Of a DNA stretch of 64,000 bases, positions 25,045 to 36,205 are shown one piece after another. The translations under genes and the position numbers were made by a program. Each line of letters starts with the position of its first letter. Positions within the stretch are counted from its first letter, which is position 1. Source of the stretch: Pseudomonas arsenicoxydans (GTDB lineage: Bacteria > Pseudomonadota > Gammaproteobacteria > Pseudomonadales > Pseudomonadaceae). The notes beneath the pieces are model-generated. The model did not search any database. It saw nothing but the letters and a program-made list of their open reading frames with translations, and was not told where the DNA came from. The stretch spans positions 248,001 to 312,000 of the forward strand of contig NZ_RCZE01000005.1 of the NCBI RefSeq assembly GCF_006438915.1, read 5' to 3'.

Positions 25045-26432
25045 CCCTTGTCCGCCTTGCCGGCCGCCGCGGCAAACTTGGCCAGGCGCACGTCCAGGTG
25101 CCGTGGCCGGCACCCGTGGTCTTCGGCGCGCTCCTTGCGGCGGATGGCGTTGCGCACCATCAGGGAGCCGAGATAACGAATCGGCTCCGGTGGAAAGTAA
25201 CCCAAGGGACCGTTCACCAACTGCGAACGGGTCCAGGCGTTGTCCAGCCCCAGCACCATCGAGGCCAGAATCTGCCCGCCCATGTGGCACGGCCCAACGC
25301 CGCTGCCGGAATAACCGAACCCGTAGAACACGTTCCCGCTGGCGCTCATCCGGCCAAAGAACGGCAGACCGGTGACCGAACGATCCGACGGTCCGTTCCA
25401 GGTCGCCTCGACCTTGGCGTCGGCGAACGCAGGAAAGAACTCATTGAGACTGTCTTTCAACAACCTGGCGTACGGCGATGGTTGATCAAACACCGGCAAC
25501 ATCCGCCCGCCATAGGCGAAGGTGTTGCCGCCCTTGCCGAGCATGATTCGCCCGTCCGGGGTGTTGTGGTAGTAGTGCACGAAAATCCGTGAATCGAGCA
25601 CCGTAACGCCGCTGGTCAGGCCGATCTCGTTGAGCAGATCGGGGCGCGGTTCCGTGATCAACATGTCGCTGGAGACAATCGCCACGCTGCGTTCGAACTG
25701 CGGGAACGCCCGGGCCATCCAGGCGTTCATCGCCAGCACCACGCGGTCTGCGCGAACGGTGCCGTTGCGGGTTTGAATCCCCGCTGGCTTGCCCTCCTCC
25801 AACCCGGTCATCGCGGTGTTCTCGTAAATCTTCACGCCCAATTGCAACGCCACCCGGCGCAAGCCGCGCACCAGTTTGCCCGGCTGTACACTGGCCGCTG
25901 CCGGGGAAAACCAGCCCTCCAGATGCTTGCTGGAACCGGCCATGCGTTGCACGTCGGCGACCGGGCGCTGGGTGAACGAGTTGATGCCGTTGCGCTCCAG
26001 CGCGGCAATCACTGCATCGGTCGAGCCACACTGGGCGCGATTGGTCGCGGTGTAGAGCGTGCCATCGAGGCGGTAATCGGCCTCCACACCGTACTGTTCG
26101 CAGAAGGTGCCAATCGCATAAATGCTGCGTTCGGATTCCTTGACCAGGCGCACGGCTTCTTCGACGCCGAACAACCGCTCCAGAGTGAAATACTTGGCCG
26201 ACCACGACAGCGCACATCCGCCGTTGCGGCCACTGGCGCCGGCACCGCAGATGTCGGCCTCGATCAGCACCACATCGAGTTCCGGGTTCTGCTCCTTGAG
26301 CATGATCGCCGTCCACAAACCGGTGTAGCCGCCACCGACGATGCACACGTCTGCACGGGTGTCGCCGTCCAGTGCCGGGCAGTTGTCGGACGTATCAGCC
26401 TTTAAGGCCTGGTCCAGCCAAAAGGGTCTCAT
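25041..26432 (-). CDS. FAD-dependent amine oxidase (DAO family), phosphonate-cluster type
   Basis: 463 residues. FAD motif DVCIVGGGYTGLWTAIMLKEQ, then GAGASGRNGGCALSWSAKYFTL, which carries the conserved GRNGG of gamma-glutamylputrescine-oxidase-like enzymes, and a C-terminal GYSGSGVGPCHMGGQILA. It is the downstream gene of a probable operon with the OPA-type permease (69-bp gap), beside phnW/phnX. FAD enzymes in such clusters are known to oxidise AEP or N-methyl-AEP and so feed the phnWX route; that role is an inference from context. Confidence 0.82.
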   Translation of the reverse strand: MRPFWLDQALKADTSDNCPALDGDTRADVCIVGGGYTGLWTAIMLKEQNPELDVVLIEADICGAGASGRNGGCALSWSAKYFTLERLFGVEEAVRLVKESERSIYAIGTFCEQYGVEADYRLDGTLYTATNRAQCGSTDAVIAALERNGINSFTQRPVADVQRMAGSSKHLEGWFSPAAASVQPGKLVRGLRRVALQLGVKIYENTAMTGLEEGKPAGIQTRNGTVRADRVVLAMNAWMARAFPQFERSVAIVSSDMLITEPRPDLLNEIGLTSGVTVLDSRIFVHYYHNTPDGRIMLGKGGNTFAYGGRMLPVFDQPSPYARLLKDSLNEFFPAFADAKVEATWNGPSDRSVTGLPFFGRMSASGNVFYGFGYSGSGVGPCHMGGQILASMVLGLDNAWTRSQLVNGPLGYFPPEPIRYLGSLMVRNAIRRKERAEDHGCRPRHLDVRLAKFAAAAGKADKG

Positions 26433-26501
26433 GGGGAAATCTCCAGTCAGATGCCCACACGCCAGCCTGCCGCCGGTGCAGCAGGCTGCGAGGGACAGGA
26501 T

Positions 26502-27827
26502 TCAGGTACGCAGGGGTTTGATTGCCATCGCCCGATTGGGTACGAAGGGGTAGTTGGTTCGCAGGCCAGCCGGGCGGCTGTTCCAGTGGGGGATCAACAC
26601 CAGGGCCGAGAACAACGCGCAGCCGGCGAAGACAATGAACACCGTGACCGAGTCGAAATAACCCGGCAGCAATCCGCCGAGAATCGCCCCGACCGAACCG
26701 CAACCGTTGACGAAACCCGCCGCCGTCGCGCCCGCCTTGGCAGTGCCGAAATCAATCGCTGCCGCGCCGCTGATCATCGAGTCCGGCCCGTACAGGGTCA
26801 GGCCCATGACAAACAACAGTATGACTACCAGCAAGACGCTGCCGGTGTGCAGCGCGCCCATGAACAAGGCCAGGGTCACGGTCAGCGCCAGCAGACTGAG
26901 GACGCAGGCCGGCATGCGGCGGGCACCGAACACTTTGTCCGACGCCAGACCGAGCAGGATCGGCCCGAGCAACCCGGCCAGTTCAAACGCGGTCGGGATG
27001 ATCGCCGCACCGACCTTGCCCACAGACGGCATTTGCTCGAACACGATCACCGGGCCCCACAGCAGAATCGCGTAACGCGCCGGTTTCAGCAGAAAGTACG
27101 CGAGGCCCAGCACCAATACCGTGCGGTTGCGCAGGATTTCCTTCAAGGGTTCCAGCATGCTGATCTTGCTTTGCGCGTCAGCCTCTTCAGCGGTCAACTC
27201 GGGTTCGATGTCCACCGCCGGCAGACCGACGTCCTGCGGCGTGTTGCGTTGAAAAATAAAAAACAGCACGGCGACCAGCCCAACCACCGCCGCACTGGAA
27301 ATGAACGCCGCATGCCAGGTGCCGATCAGCGTATACGCCCACCAGCCTGCAAACGGCGATGCCACCAGCCCACCAAAGGCATAGCAGGAACTCCATAACC
27401 CCAGCACTCTGCCGCGCTGCTGCGCAGGGAAGAAACTGCCGAGGTTTTTGCACAGCCCGGACCAGCCGGTGGACTGCGCCAACCCTTGAATCAACATGCA
27501 GGTCGCGAAGATCGGCAATGTCGCGTAAGTGCCCATCACCAGCGCTGCTGCCGCCGAAATCAGTAACCCGCCGAGCACCACGACCCGTGGGCCAAAGCGG
27601 TCGGCGAGCATGCCCCAGGTGAACTGCCCGAGGGCGTACGCCGCCAGGTAGATCGCGTCGAGGTTGGCCATGGCCATTTTGTCGAGCATGAAGGTGGGGT
27701 CTTCGGCGATCCCCAGTTTGGCCACGGAAAATGCTTTGCGGGTGAAGTAGAAAGCGGCGTAGGCGAGCCAGGTGATCGCGAAGATCTGCACGCGCCAGCG
27801 CTTGATGGTGCCGATGGGAGTGTTCAT
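26502..27827 (-). CDS. MFS transporter, organophosphate (OPA/GlpT-like) family, possible AEP permease
   Basis: 441 residues with 12 predicted membrane helices. The N-terminal WLAYAAFYFTRKAFSVAKLGI and DAIYLAAYALGQFTWGMLADRFGPRVVVLGGLL match the OPA (GlpT/UhpT/PgtP) subgroup of the MFS, whose members carry phosphate esters or phosphonates. The position beside an FAD amine oxidase and phnWX suggests aminoethylphosphonate or a derivative as substrate; Pseudomonas is known to use an MFS AEP permease (AepP), but I cannot confirm orthology. Divergent from the LysR gene at 28095. Confidence 0.85.
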   Translation of the reverse strand: MNTPIGTIKRWRVQIFAITWLAYAAFYFTRKAFSVAKLGIAEDPTFMLDKMAMANLDAIYLAAYALGQFTWGMLADRFGPRVVVLGGLLISAAAALVMGTYATLPIFATCMLIQGLAQSTGWSGLCKNLGSFFPAQQRGRVLGLWSSCYAFGGLVASPFAGWWAYTLIGTWHAAFISSAAVVGLVAVLFFIFQRNTPQDVGLPAVDIEPELTAEEADAQSKISMLEPLKEILRNRTVLVLGLAYFLLKPARYAILLWGPVIVFEQMPSVGKVGAAIIPTAFELAGLLGPILLGLASDKVFGARRMPACVLSLLALTVTLALFMGALHTGSVLLVVILLFVMGLTLYGPDSMISGAAAIDFGTAKAGATAAGFVNGCGSVGAILGGLLPGYFDSVTVFIVFAGCALFSALVLIPHWNSRPAGLRTNYPFVPNRAMAIKPLRT

Positions 27828-28026
27828 GGTGGTTCTGACCTCAGGGTGTGAGTGTGCCGGCAGAATTGGAAGAAAACGCCTGTGTTTTTATTGTTGAGCA
27901 CTGCGGTATCGCGGATTCCCTGTCGCGATACCGGTCAGATGAGTCCTGCTGTTGCACGCACAGGCTCATGGCCACCGCGGCTGTTCGACTGACCAGTCAC
28001 CGGGGCTGAGGTGGATAAAAACAATT

Positions 28027-28040
28027 ACTGATTAATAAGT
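28027..28040. promoter_or_regulatory. Near-palindrome in divergent MFS/LysR region
   Basis: ACTGATTAATAAGT (12 of 14 positions symmetric) lies in the 267-bp gap 27828-28094 between the permease and a LysR gene, a typical LysR-type binding position. Nothing else distinct is visible in the gap. Confidence 0.3.
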
Positions 28041-28094
28041 GAAATCGATTTATCGTATTTCCAAAATAAGCTCAGCTTGTTACTGGAGGTTTCG

Positions 28095-28967
28095 ATGTCG
28101 GTTTCCCACGCCCAACTCAAAGCCTTCCACGCCGTGGCCGTCCACGGAAGCTTTACCAAAGCCGCCGAGCGGCTGTTTCTCACGCAACCGGCCATTTCCG
28201 ACCAGGTGCGCAAACTCGAAGAGCGCTTCGGTGTGTTGCTGTTCCACCGCAACAAACGCTCGGTGCGCCTGACGGATCTGGGCGAACGCTTGCTCGCTAT
28301 CACGCAGCGGCTGTTCGTGATCGAGGCCGAAGCCCAGGAACTGTTGCAGGACTCGCAGGCCTTGCAAACTGGCAGCCTGATCCTCGCGGTGGATGCGCCG
28401 GTGCATGTGCTGCCGCAGATCGCGCGGTTCTGCGAACGCTATCCGGGCATCAGCGTGAAGATAGAAACCGGCAACACCGATGAGTCGTTGTTTCGTCTGT
28501 TCAACTATCAGGCCGACCTGGCGTTGCTGGGCCGGGATGTCAGTGATGAGCGGCTGATCTCGTTGCCCCTGCGCAATGACCCGATGGTGGCGTTTGTTTC
28601 ACACCATCATCCGTGGGCGGATCGCGAATCGATTTGCCTTGCGGATCTGGATGACACGCCGTTGGTGCTGCGAGAGATCGGTTCGGTGACAAGGCAGACG
28701 CTGGAAGAGGAAATGGCCCGGGCCGGGTATCGCATTCGCCCGGCGATTCAGGTGGAAGGACGGGAAGCGGCGCGCGAGGCGGTGGTGGTCGGGATTGGGG
28801 TTGGGGTGGTGTCGGCCGCCGAGTTCGGTGCTGACTCTAGGGTGTGCGCGTTACCGATTACTGATTGCACACGACGGCTGACGGAAACGCTGGTGTGCTT
28901 GCGCGAACAGAGTTCGCGGCGAGTGGTGGCGACGTTTCTGGAGATGGTGCGAGAGAGTCTTGTGTAG
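28095..28967 (+). CDS. LysR family transcriptional regulator (phosphonate-linked, copy 1)
   Basis: 290 residues from the ATG at 28095 with TGGAGG 7 bp before it; a TTG six codons upstream is rejected. HTH at 5-65: LKAFHAVAVHGSFTKAAERLFLTQPAISDQVRKLEERFGVLLFHR. The effector domain covers the rest. It diverges from the permease/FAD oxidase operon and probably regulates it. Resembles the LysR subgroup associated with aminoethylphosphonate catabolism, as does the second copy at 29072. Confidence 0.88.
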   Translation: MSVSHAQLKAFHAVAVHGSFTKAAERLFLTQPAISDQVRKLEERFGVLLFHRNKRSVRLTDLGERLLAITQRLFVIEAEAQELLQDSQALQTGSLILAVDAPVHVLPQIARFCERYPGISVKIETGNTDESLFRLFNYQADLALLGRDVSDERLISLPLRNDPMVAFVSHHHPWADRESICLADLDDTPLVLREIGSVTRQTLEEEMARAGYRIRPAIQVEGREAAREAVVVGIGVGVVSAAEFGADSRVCALPITDCTRRLTETLVCLREQSSRRVVATFLEMVRESLV

Positions 28968-28980
28968 GCAGGTCGGGCCT

Positions 28981-29059
28981 CATCGCAGGCAAGCCACGCT
29001 CCCACACTGGATTTGTGGCGTTCGCATAACCCTGTGGGAGCGTGGCTTGCCCGCGATGG
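28981..29059. repeat. REP inverted pair, class C
   Basis: CATCGCAGGCAAGCCACGCTCC mirrored by GGGAGCGTGGCTTGCCCGCGATG with one mismatch. Separates two convergent LysR genes. Confidence 0.85.
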
Positions 29060-29071
29060 CCGCGCCGCGGT

Positions 29072-29932
29072 CTAACTAACCGGCGCCAACTCAAAAAACG
29101 CCTGTATCAAGCGCAAATCCCGCCGCCGCTCCATGCACCCGATCATGTGCCGGTTCACCAGCCCCTCGCCAATTATCGGCACCGCCGCCACCCGTGGGTC
29201 ATGGCTGACTTCCACCGACGACACCACGCCCACCCCCAACTCCGCCGCCACCGCCTCGGTCACCGCCTCCCGACTGTCCAGCTCCAGCAACACCCGTGGA
29301 TTGACCTTCGCCTGATCGCAGGCCTGATCGAACGTACGCCGGGTAATCGAACTCGGCTCACGCAAGACCATGATCACCTGATCCAGCGCCTTGAGCTTGA
29401 CGCTGCTCGCCTTCGCCCAAGGATGACTTTCGGGCACCAACGCGCAAATCCGCGATTCGCTCAACGCCTGTAAGTGCAGGCCCTTGCGCGGTTCAACCTC
29501 GGTCAACACCGCCACGTCGGCGTGCTCGGACAACAACGCCGCCAGGGTATCCTGGGCGTTGCCCAATCGCAGGTTCACGGTGATGCCAGGATAACGCGCG
29601 CGCAGGCTAGCCAGCATCGGCATAACCATGTGCGGCCCGTCCGCCGCCACTTCCAGGCGCCCGGTCAGCAATTGCCGATTCGCTTCGAGCATCACCTGCG
29701 CCTCTTCCGCCAGGCCGAACATGGCTCGGGTGATCGCGGCCAGTTTGGTGCCCTCCTCCGTGAGTTCCACCCGTCGTGCGGTGCGGCGCAACAAGGTGAT
29801 CTGGTAATGCTCTTCCAGGGCTTTGATGTGCCCGGTCACCGCCGGCTGGCTGATGAACAACCGCGCGGCGGCGCGGGTGAAGCTGCCTTCGCGGGCCACG
29901 GCATCAAAGGCCCGAAGCTGGAACAGGTTCAT
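29072..29932 (-). CDS. LysR family transcriptional regulator (phosphonate-linked, copy 2)
   Basis: 286 residues. HTH: LRAFDAVAREGSFTRAAARLFISQPAVTGHIKALEEHYQITLLRR. Effector domain includes VLREPSSITRRTFDQACDQAKV. It is divergent from phnW with a 109-bp gap containing a 12-bp palindrome, so it is the most likely activator of phnWX. AEP-linked LysR proteins of this kind are a recognised subgroup; specific effector not proven. Confidence 0.88.
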   Translation of the reverse strand: MNLFQLRAFDAVAREGSFTRAAARLFISQPAVTGHIKALEEHYQITLLRRTARRVELTEEGTKLAAITRAMFGLAEEAQVMLEANRQLLTGRLEVAADGPHMVMPMLASLRARYPGITVNLRLGNAQDTLAALLSEHADVAVLTEVEPRKGLHLQALSESRICALVPESHPWAKASSVKLKALDQVIMVLREPSSITRRTFDQACDQAKVNPRVLLELDSREAVTEAVAAELGVGVVSSVEVSHDPRVAAVPIIGEGLVNRHMIGCMERRRDLRLIQAFFELAPVS

Positions 29933-29988
29933 GAATAACTCTCACTGATGGCTGGCATAACAACAAACAATTTGATTGATAGCACGGC

Positions 29989-30000
29989 AAATTGCAATTT
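29989..30000. promoter_or_regulatory. Perfect 12-bp palindrome upstream of phnW
   Basis: AAATTGCAATTT lies 42 bp before the phnW start in the LysR/phnW divergent region; candidate LysR box. Confidence 0.4.
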
Positions 30001-30041
30001 ATGTCCCGTAGCTTCATCCCATCGAATGCGAGGACACGAGA

Positions 30042-31151
30042 ATGAGTATTGCCGAACCCATCCTGCTCACCCCCGGCCCACTGACCACATCGGCCCGCAC
30101 CCGTCAGGCGATGATGGTCGACTGGGGTTCATGGGATGACCGCTTCAATCAACTGACCGCCAGCCTCTGCGAGCAATTGCTGGCGATCATCAACGGCGGC
30201 GCCAGCCACCACTGCGTGCCCCTGCAAGGCAGCGGCACCTTCGCGGTCGAGGCAGCGATCGGCACACTGGTGCCCCGCGACGGCAAAGTATTGGTGCTGA
30301 TCAACGGCGCCTACGGCAAACGCCTGGCGAAGATCTGCGAAGTGCTCGGCCGCGCCTTCAGTACTTTCGAAACCGCTGAAGACGAACCGACCACCGCCGC
30401 CGACGTCGACCGCCTGCTGCACGCCGACGCCAGCATCACCCACGTCGCACTGATTCACTGCGAAACCAGCACCGGCATCCTCAATCCGCTGCCGGAAATC
30501 GCCGATGTGATTGCGCAACACGGCAAGCGCTTGATTATCGACGCCATGAGCTCTTTCGGCGCGCTGCCGGTGGATGCACAACAGGTGCCGTTCGACGCGC
30601 TGATCGCCGCCTCGGGCAAATGCCTGGAGGGCGTACCGGGCATGGGGTTCGTCTTCGCTCGCAAAGAATCGCTGGCGAATGCCGCTGGCAACTCTCACTC
30701 GCTGGCGATGGACCTGTTCGACCAGCACACCTACATGGCCAAGACCGGTCAATGGCGTTTCACCCCGCCGACCCATGTGGTCGCGGCGCTCCACGAAGCC
30801 CTGCTGCAATACAACGAAGAAGGTGGCTTGCCGGTGCGGCATCAACGCTATGCCGACAACTGCAAAGTGTTGCTTGAAGACATGGCCAAACTCGGTCTGC
30901 GTAGCTTCCTGCCCGCCGCCATTCAAGCGCCGATCATCGTCACGTTCCACGCACCGAAAGATCCACGCTACCAGTTCAAGGAATTCTACGAACGGGTCAA
31001 GGCCAAGGGTTTCATCCTCTACCCCGGCAAATTGACCCAGGTTGAAACCTTCCGCGTCGGCTGCATCGGCCACGTCAACCAGGCCGAGATGCACGCGGCC
31101 GTGGCGGCGGTGGCCGAAGTGCTGCGCGAGATGGAAGTGCTCGAAATCTAA
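30042..31151 (+). CDS. phnW: 2-aminoethylphosphonate:pyruvate transaminase
   Basis: 369 residues, the usual length of PhnW, with GAGGA before the ATG. Class V PLP fold: [60 protein letters not shown], and the PLP Lys in [19 protein letters not shown]. It moves the amino group from AEP to pyruvate, giving phosphonoacetaldehyde and alanine. phnX, 145 bp downstream, uses the product. A REPIN lies between the two genes. Confidence 0.95.
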   Translation: MSIAEPILLTPGPLTTSARTRQAMMVDWGSWDDRFNQLTASLCEQLLAIINGGASHHCVPLQGSGTFAVEAAIGTLVPRDGKVLVLINGAYGKRLAKICEVLGRAFSTFETAEDEPTTAADVDRLLHADASITHVALIHCETSTGILNPLPEIADVIAQHGKRLIIDAMSSFGALPVDAQQVPFDALIAASGKCLEGVPGMGFVFARKESLANAAGNSHSLAMDLFDQHTYMAKTGQWRFTPPTHVVAALHEALLQYNEEGGLPVRHQRYADNCKVLLEDMAKLGLRSFLPAAIQAPIIVTFHAPKDPRYQFKEFYERVKAKGFILYPGKLTQVETFRVGCIGHVNQAEMHAAVAAVAEVLREMEVLEI

Positions 31152-31170
31152 GCCACACCAAAAATCCCCT

Positions 31171-31260
31171 TGTAGGAGTGAGCCTGCTCGCGATGCGGCC
31201 ATGTCAGTCGACGAAGATGCTGAATGAACAACCGCCATCGCGAGCAGGCTCACTCCTACA
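31171..31260. repeat. REPIN between phnW and phnX, class C
   Basis: TGTAGGAGTGAGCCTGCTCG core mirrored at 31240-31260. Within a two-gene operon; may tune the phnW/phnX mRNA ratio. Confidence 0.88.
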
Positions 31261-31296
31261 TTTGAATTGCATTGCCAACTCAGGAATTTTATCGAC

Positions 31297-32124
31297 ATGA
31301 ACTACGCAAACCCAACCAAACTGCAAGCCGCCATCCTCGACTGGGCCGGCACCGTCGTTGACTTCGGCTCCTTCGCTCCCACCCAGATTTTCGTCGAAGC
31401 CTTCGCCGAGTTCGACGTCCAGGTCTCCATCGAAGAAGCCCGTGGGCCGATGGGCATGGGCAAGTGGGACCACATCCGTACCCTGTGCGATCAGCCACAA
31501 GTTGCCGAGCGTTATCGCGCCGTGTTCGGCCGCGCACCGACCGACGATGATGTCACCGCCATTTACAAACGCTTCATGCCACTGCAAATCGAAAAAATCG
31601 CCGAACACTCGGCCCTGATTCCGGGCGCACTGGACACCATCGCCAACCTGCGTCAGCAAGGGATCAAGATCGGCTCGTGCTCCGGTTACCCGAAACAAGT
31701 CATGGACAAAGTGGTCGAGCTGGCCGCCACCAACGGTTACGTCGCCGACCACGTGGTCGCCACTGACGAAGTCCCCAACGGTCGCCCATGGCCGGCTCAG
31801 GCCCTGGCCAACGTGATTGCGCTGGGCATCGACGACGTCGCCGCCTGCGTGAAGATCGACGACACCGTGCCGGGCATTCTTGAAGGTCGTCGTGCCGGCA
31901 TGTGGACCGTGGCGCTGATCTGCTCGGGCAACGCGCTGGGCCTGGACTACGAAGGCTATCGCGCCCTCGGCAGCGATAAGCTGGAGAGCGAACGCAAGCG
32001 CATCCACGCCATGTTCGAAAGCTCGCGTCCGCACTACATGATCGACACCATCACTGACTTGCCGCAAGTGATCGCCGACATCAACAAGCGCCTGGCAAAA
32101 GGCGAAATGCCGCAAAGCAGTTGA
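31297..32124 (+). CDS. phnX: Phosphonoacetaldehyde hydrolase (phosphonatase)
   Basis: 275 residues from the ATG at 31297 (AGGA upstream), the known PhnX length. HAD superfamily: nucleophile motif [17 protein letters not shown] (Asp), the Schiff-base Lys in [16 protein letters not shown], loop [10 protein letters not shown], and metal-binding [20 protein letters not shown]. It cleaves phosphonoacetaldehyde to acetaldehyde and phosphate, completing AEP catabolism. A terminator follows at 32143. Confidence 0.95.
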   Translation: MNYANPTKLQAAILDWAGTVVDFGSFAPTQIFVEAFAEFDVQVSIEEARGPMGMGKWDHIRTLCDQPQVAERYRAVFGRAPTDDDVTAIYKRFMPLQIEKIAEHSALIPGALDTIANLRQQGIKIGSCSGYPKQVMDKVVELAATNGYVADHVVATDEVPNGRPWPAQALANVIALGIDDVAACVKIDDTVPGILEGRRAGMWTVALICSGNALGLDYEGYRALGSDKLESERKRIHAMFESSRPHYMIDTITDLPQVIADINKRLAKGEMPQSS

Positions 32125-32142
32125 TCGCGGTTTTCCGAGCAT

Positions 32143-32182
32143 AAAAAAGCGTCAGTTCTATTACGGAACTGGCGTTTTTTTT
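32143..32182 (+). terminator. Rho-independent terminator after phnX
   Basis: CGTCAGTTC / GAACTGGCG stem with flanking A6/T8 runs. Confidence 0.85.
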
Positions 32183-32313
32183 GATGTCAATCAGCTGAAC
32201 CAAAGCGTTATACGGCACAATCACTCAAGGCAAATCCGCCAAAGCGGATTACAGTTAAGGAACACCGTCGCTCAAGAACGGTGGTTTCAGACCAGACCTG
32301 TGAGGAACACCGT

Positions 32314-32862
32314 ATGCCCTGGAAGAATTCCGAATCACGCTACAGCACCGTATCGATCACGCTGCATTGGTTGATGCTGGTCTTGCTGGCGCTGGTTTAC
32401 GCCTGTATCGAGTTTCGCGGGATCTTTCCGAAAGGCAGTGGCGGTCGCGCGCTGATCGTTGAATCGCACTACATGCTGGGCCTGACCGTGTTCGTGCTGG
32501 TCTGGCTGCGCTTGTTCGCCCGCAGCCTGGGCCCCGCCCCGCAGATCTTCCCCGCCTCGCCCCAGTGGCAAACCACGCTGGCGAAATTGATGCACTGGGC
32601 GTTGTACATTTTCATGATCGCGATGCCGATTCTCGGGTGGCTGGTCACGAGCGCCAAGGGTAATCAAGTGATGTTTTACGGCTTTGACTTGCCGATGCTG
32701 GTTTCGGAAGACAAGGTGTTGGCCAAGCAGATCCAGGGCTGGCATGAACTGGGCGGCACCATCGGCTACTGGCTGATCGGCCTGCACGCTGTGGCCGGGA
32801 TCTATCACCATTACGTAGTGCGGGATAACACCTTGCTGCGGATGATGCCCAAGCGCGGTTGA
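32314..32862 (+). CDS. Cytochrome b561 family protein
   Basis: 182 residues from the ATG at 32314 (GAGGA upstream). Four membrane helices; haem His in SITLHWLMLVLLALVYACIEF, ESHYMLGLTVFVLVWLRLF, LMHWALYIFMIAMPILGW and the final LIGLHAVAGIYHHYV. Stand-alone gene, so its redox partner is not obvious. Distinct from the catalase-linked copy at 4785. Confidence 0.92.
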   Translation: MPWKNSESRYSTVSITLHWLMLVLLALVYACIEFRGIFPKGSGGRALIVESHYMLGLTVFVLVWLRLFARSLGPAPQIFPASPQWQTTLAKLMHWALYIFMIAMPILGWLVTSAKGNQVMFYGFDLPMLVSEDKVLAKQIQGWHELGGTIGYWLIGLHAVAGIYHHYVVRDNTLLRMMPKRG

Positions 32863-32875
32863 ACACAGCCCGTAT

Positions 32876-33793
32876 TTATTGAAATCCCCGGCGGCCCTGC
32901 AAGCCGCCGGTGTGGATAAAAATCAAACGTGTACCCTTTTCAAAATGCTCAGCCTCGACTCGCTGCTTGAGCATCAGCAGTGCCTTGCCGGTGTACAGCG
33001 GCTCCAAAGGTACACCGCTGGCTTGTTCGGTTTGCTCGATGAAGTCGAGTAACGGCTGATCGACTTTGGCAAAGCCGCCACGGCTCGCATCCAATAGTTC
33101 GAAGTTACGTTGCGGTACACCGGCGTCTTGCAGTATCGATTCGATCTGTTGCGCAACGCCGTGATCGTCGGGCACCGCCATTGCGCCATACACTTTGCGT
33201 TCACCTGCCTCGGCCAACACCAGGCCGGCCAGGGTGGTGCCGGTTCCGCAGGCCAGCCACCAACTGTCGTAGTCACTCCATCCCAAATGATTCAATTGAT
33301 CGTCGACCATTGCCTTCAACGATACGCACCCTCGCGCGCCACGCAGACCGCCGCCCCCTTCGGGCACCGGATAAACATCGGGGTATTGCGCCTGCCAGGG
33401 TTGCCAGAAACCCGGTTCATGCCGCGCCCGGTAGCCGCCGTAACCCAACCAGTGCAGTTGCATGCCGAATGTCTGCAGGTCCGTCACCGTCGGGGTGTCT
33501 TGTGGATGACCGCGCAGCAATCCCACGGTGTTGAAACCGAAGCGTTTGCCGGCGGCGGCCAGCGCATGCAGGTGATTGGAGTGGGCACCGCCCAGGCTGA
33601 TGATGCCGTTGGCACCGGCGAGGTTGGCGGCGTTGAGGTGCTCGATGAGCTTGAACCACTTGTTTCCGCTGATCAGTGAGTCAATTTCGTCGAGACGCAG
33701 AATCGCAACTTCGATACCGGCGGTGGTGAGCCAGTCGAGATGGAGGGGGTCGAGAGGGGCTTGGGGTAGCCAGTCGTTCAGAGGGAGAAGCAT
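32876..33793 (-). CDS. PLP-dependent D-cysteine desulfhydrase / ACC deaminase family
   Basis: 305 residues from the ATG at 33793, starting MLLPLNDWLP; an ATG at 33823 would add ten residues, and longer in-frame extensions run through a REP element. PLP Lys in ISGNKWFKLIEHL, phosphate-loop features in SLGGAHSNHLHALAAAG and ACGTGTTLAGLVLAEAG. Members either desulfurise D-cysteine or deaminate aminocyclopropane carboxylate; ACC deaminase is closer to 340 residues and needs specific residues I cannot verify, so desulfhydrase is preferred. Confidence 0.75.
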   Translation of the reverse strand: MLLPLNDWLPQAPLDPLHLDWLTTAGIEVAILRLDEIDSLISGNKWFKLIEHLNAANLAGANGIISLGGAHSNHLHALAAAGKRFGFNTVGLLRGHPQDTPTVTDLQTFGMQLHWLGYGGYRARHEPGFWQPWQAQYPDVYPVPEGGGGLRGARGCVSLKAMVDDQLNHLGWSDYDSWWLACGTGTTLAGLVLAEAGERKVYGAMAVPDDHGVAQQIESILQDAGVPQRNFELLDASRGGFAKVDQPLLDFIEQTEQASGVPLEPLYTGKALLMLKQRVEAEHFEKGTRLIFIHTGGLQGRRGFQ

Positions 33794-33834
33794 CGATGCC
33801 GGCTCTGGATAAAGAGCTGGCATCTTAGCAGTCA

Positions 33835-33949
33835 CTGTGGCGAGGGGGCTTGCCCCCGTTGGGCTGCGTAGCGGCCCCAAACATTTCGGAGGCGACACAG
33901 ATTTTACGACTGCTTCGCAGCCGAACGGGGGCAAGCCCCCTCGCCACAG
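33835..33949. repeat. REP inverted pair, class B
   Basis: CTGTGGCGAGGGGGCTTGCC core with GGGCTGCGTAGC extension, mirrored about 60 bp later. Sits between the desulfhydrase and fadH genes. Confidence 0.88.
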
Positions 33950-33956
33950 GGTTTGA

Positions 33957-36017
<2,061 letters not shown>

Positions 36018-36205
36018 TCACGGAAAAAGTGCAGGAGCTCTTCGGCTCCTGTCAGTCATGCTCGACAGACTAAGAGTCGCATCGCTGTCACTCAATGACC
36101 GAAACTGACAACTTATTGATCCAAATGCGCAGCGCCCCTTGGCAAGCGCCAACAGGCGCCCTACCCTAGCCGCAAACCCTGCACACGACCGTTGACTGCT
36201 TCCCC

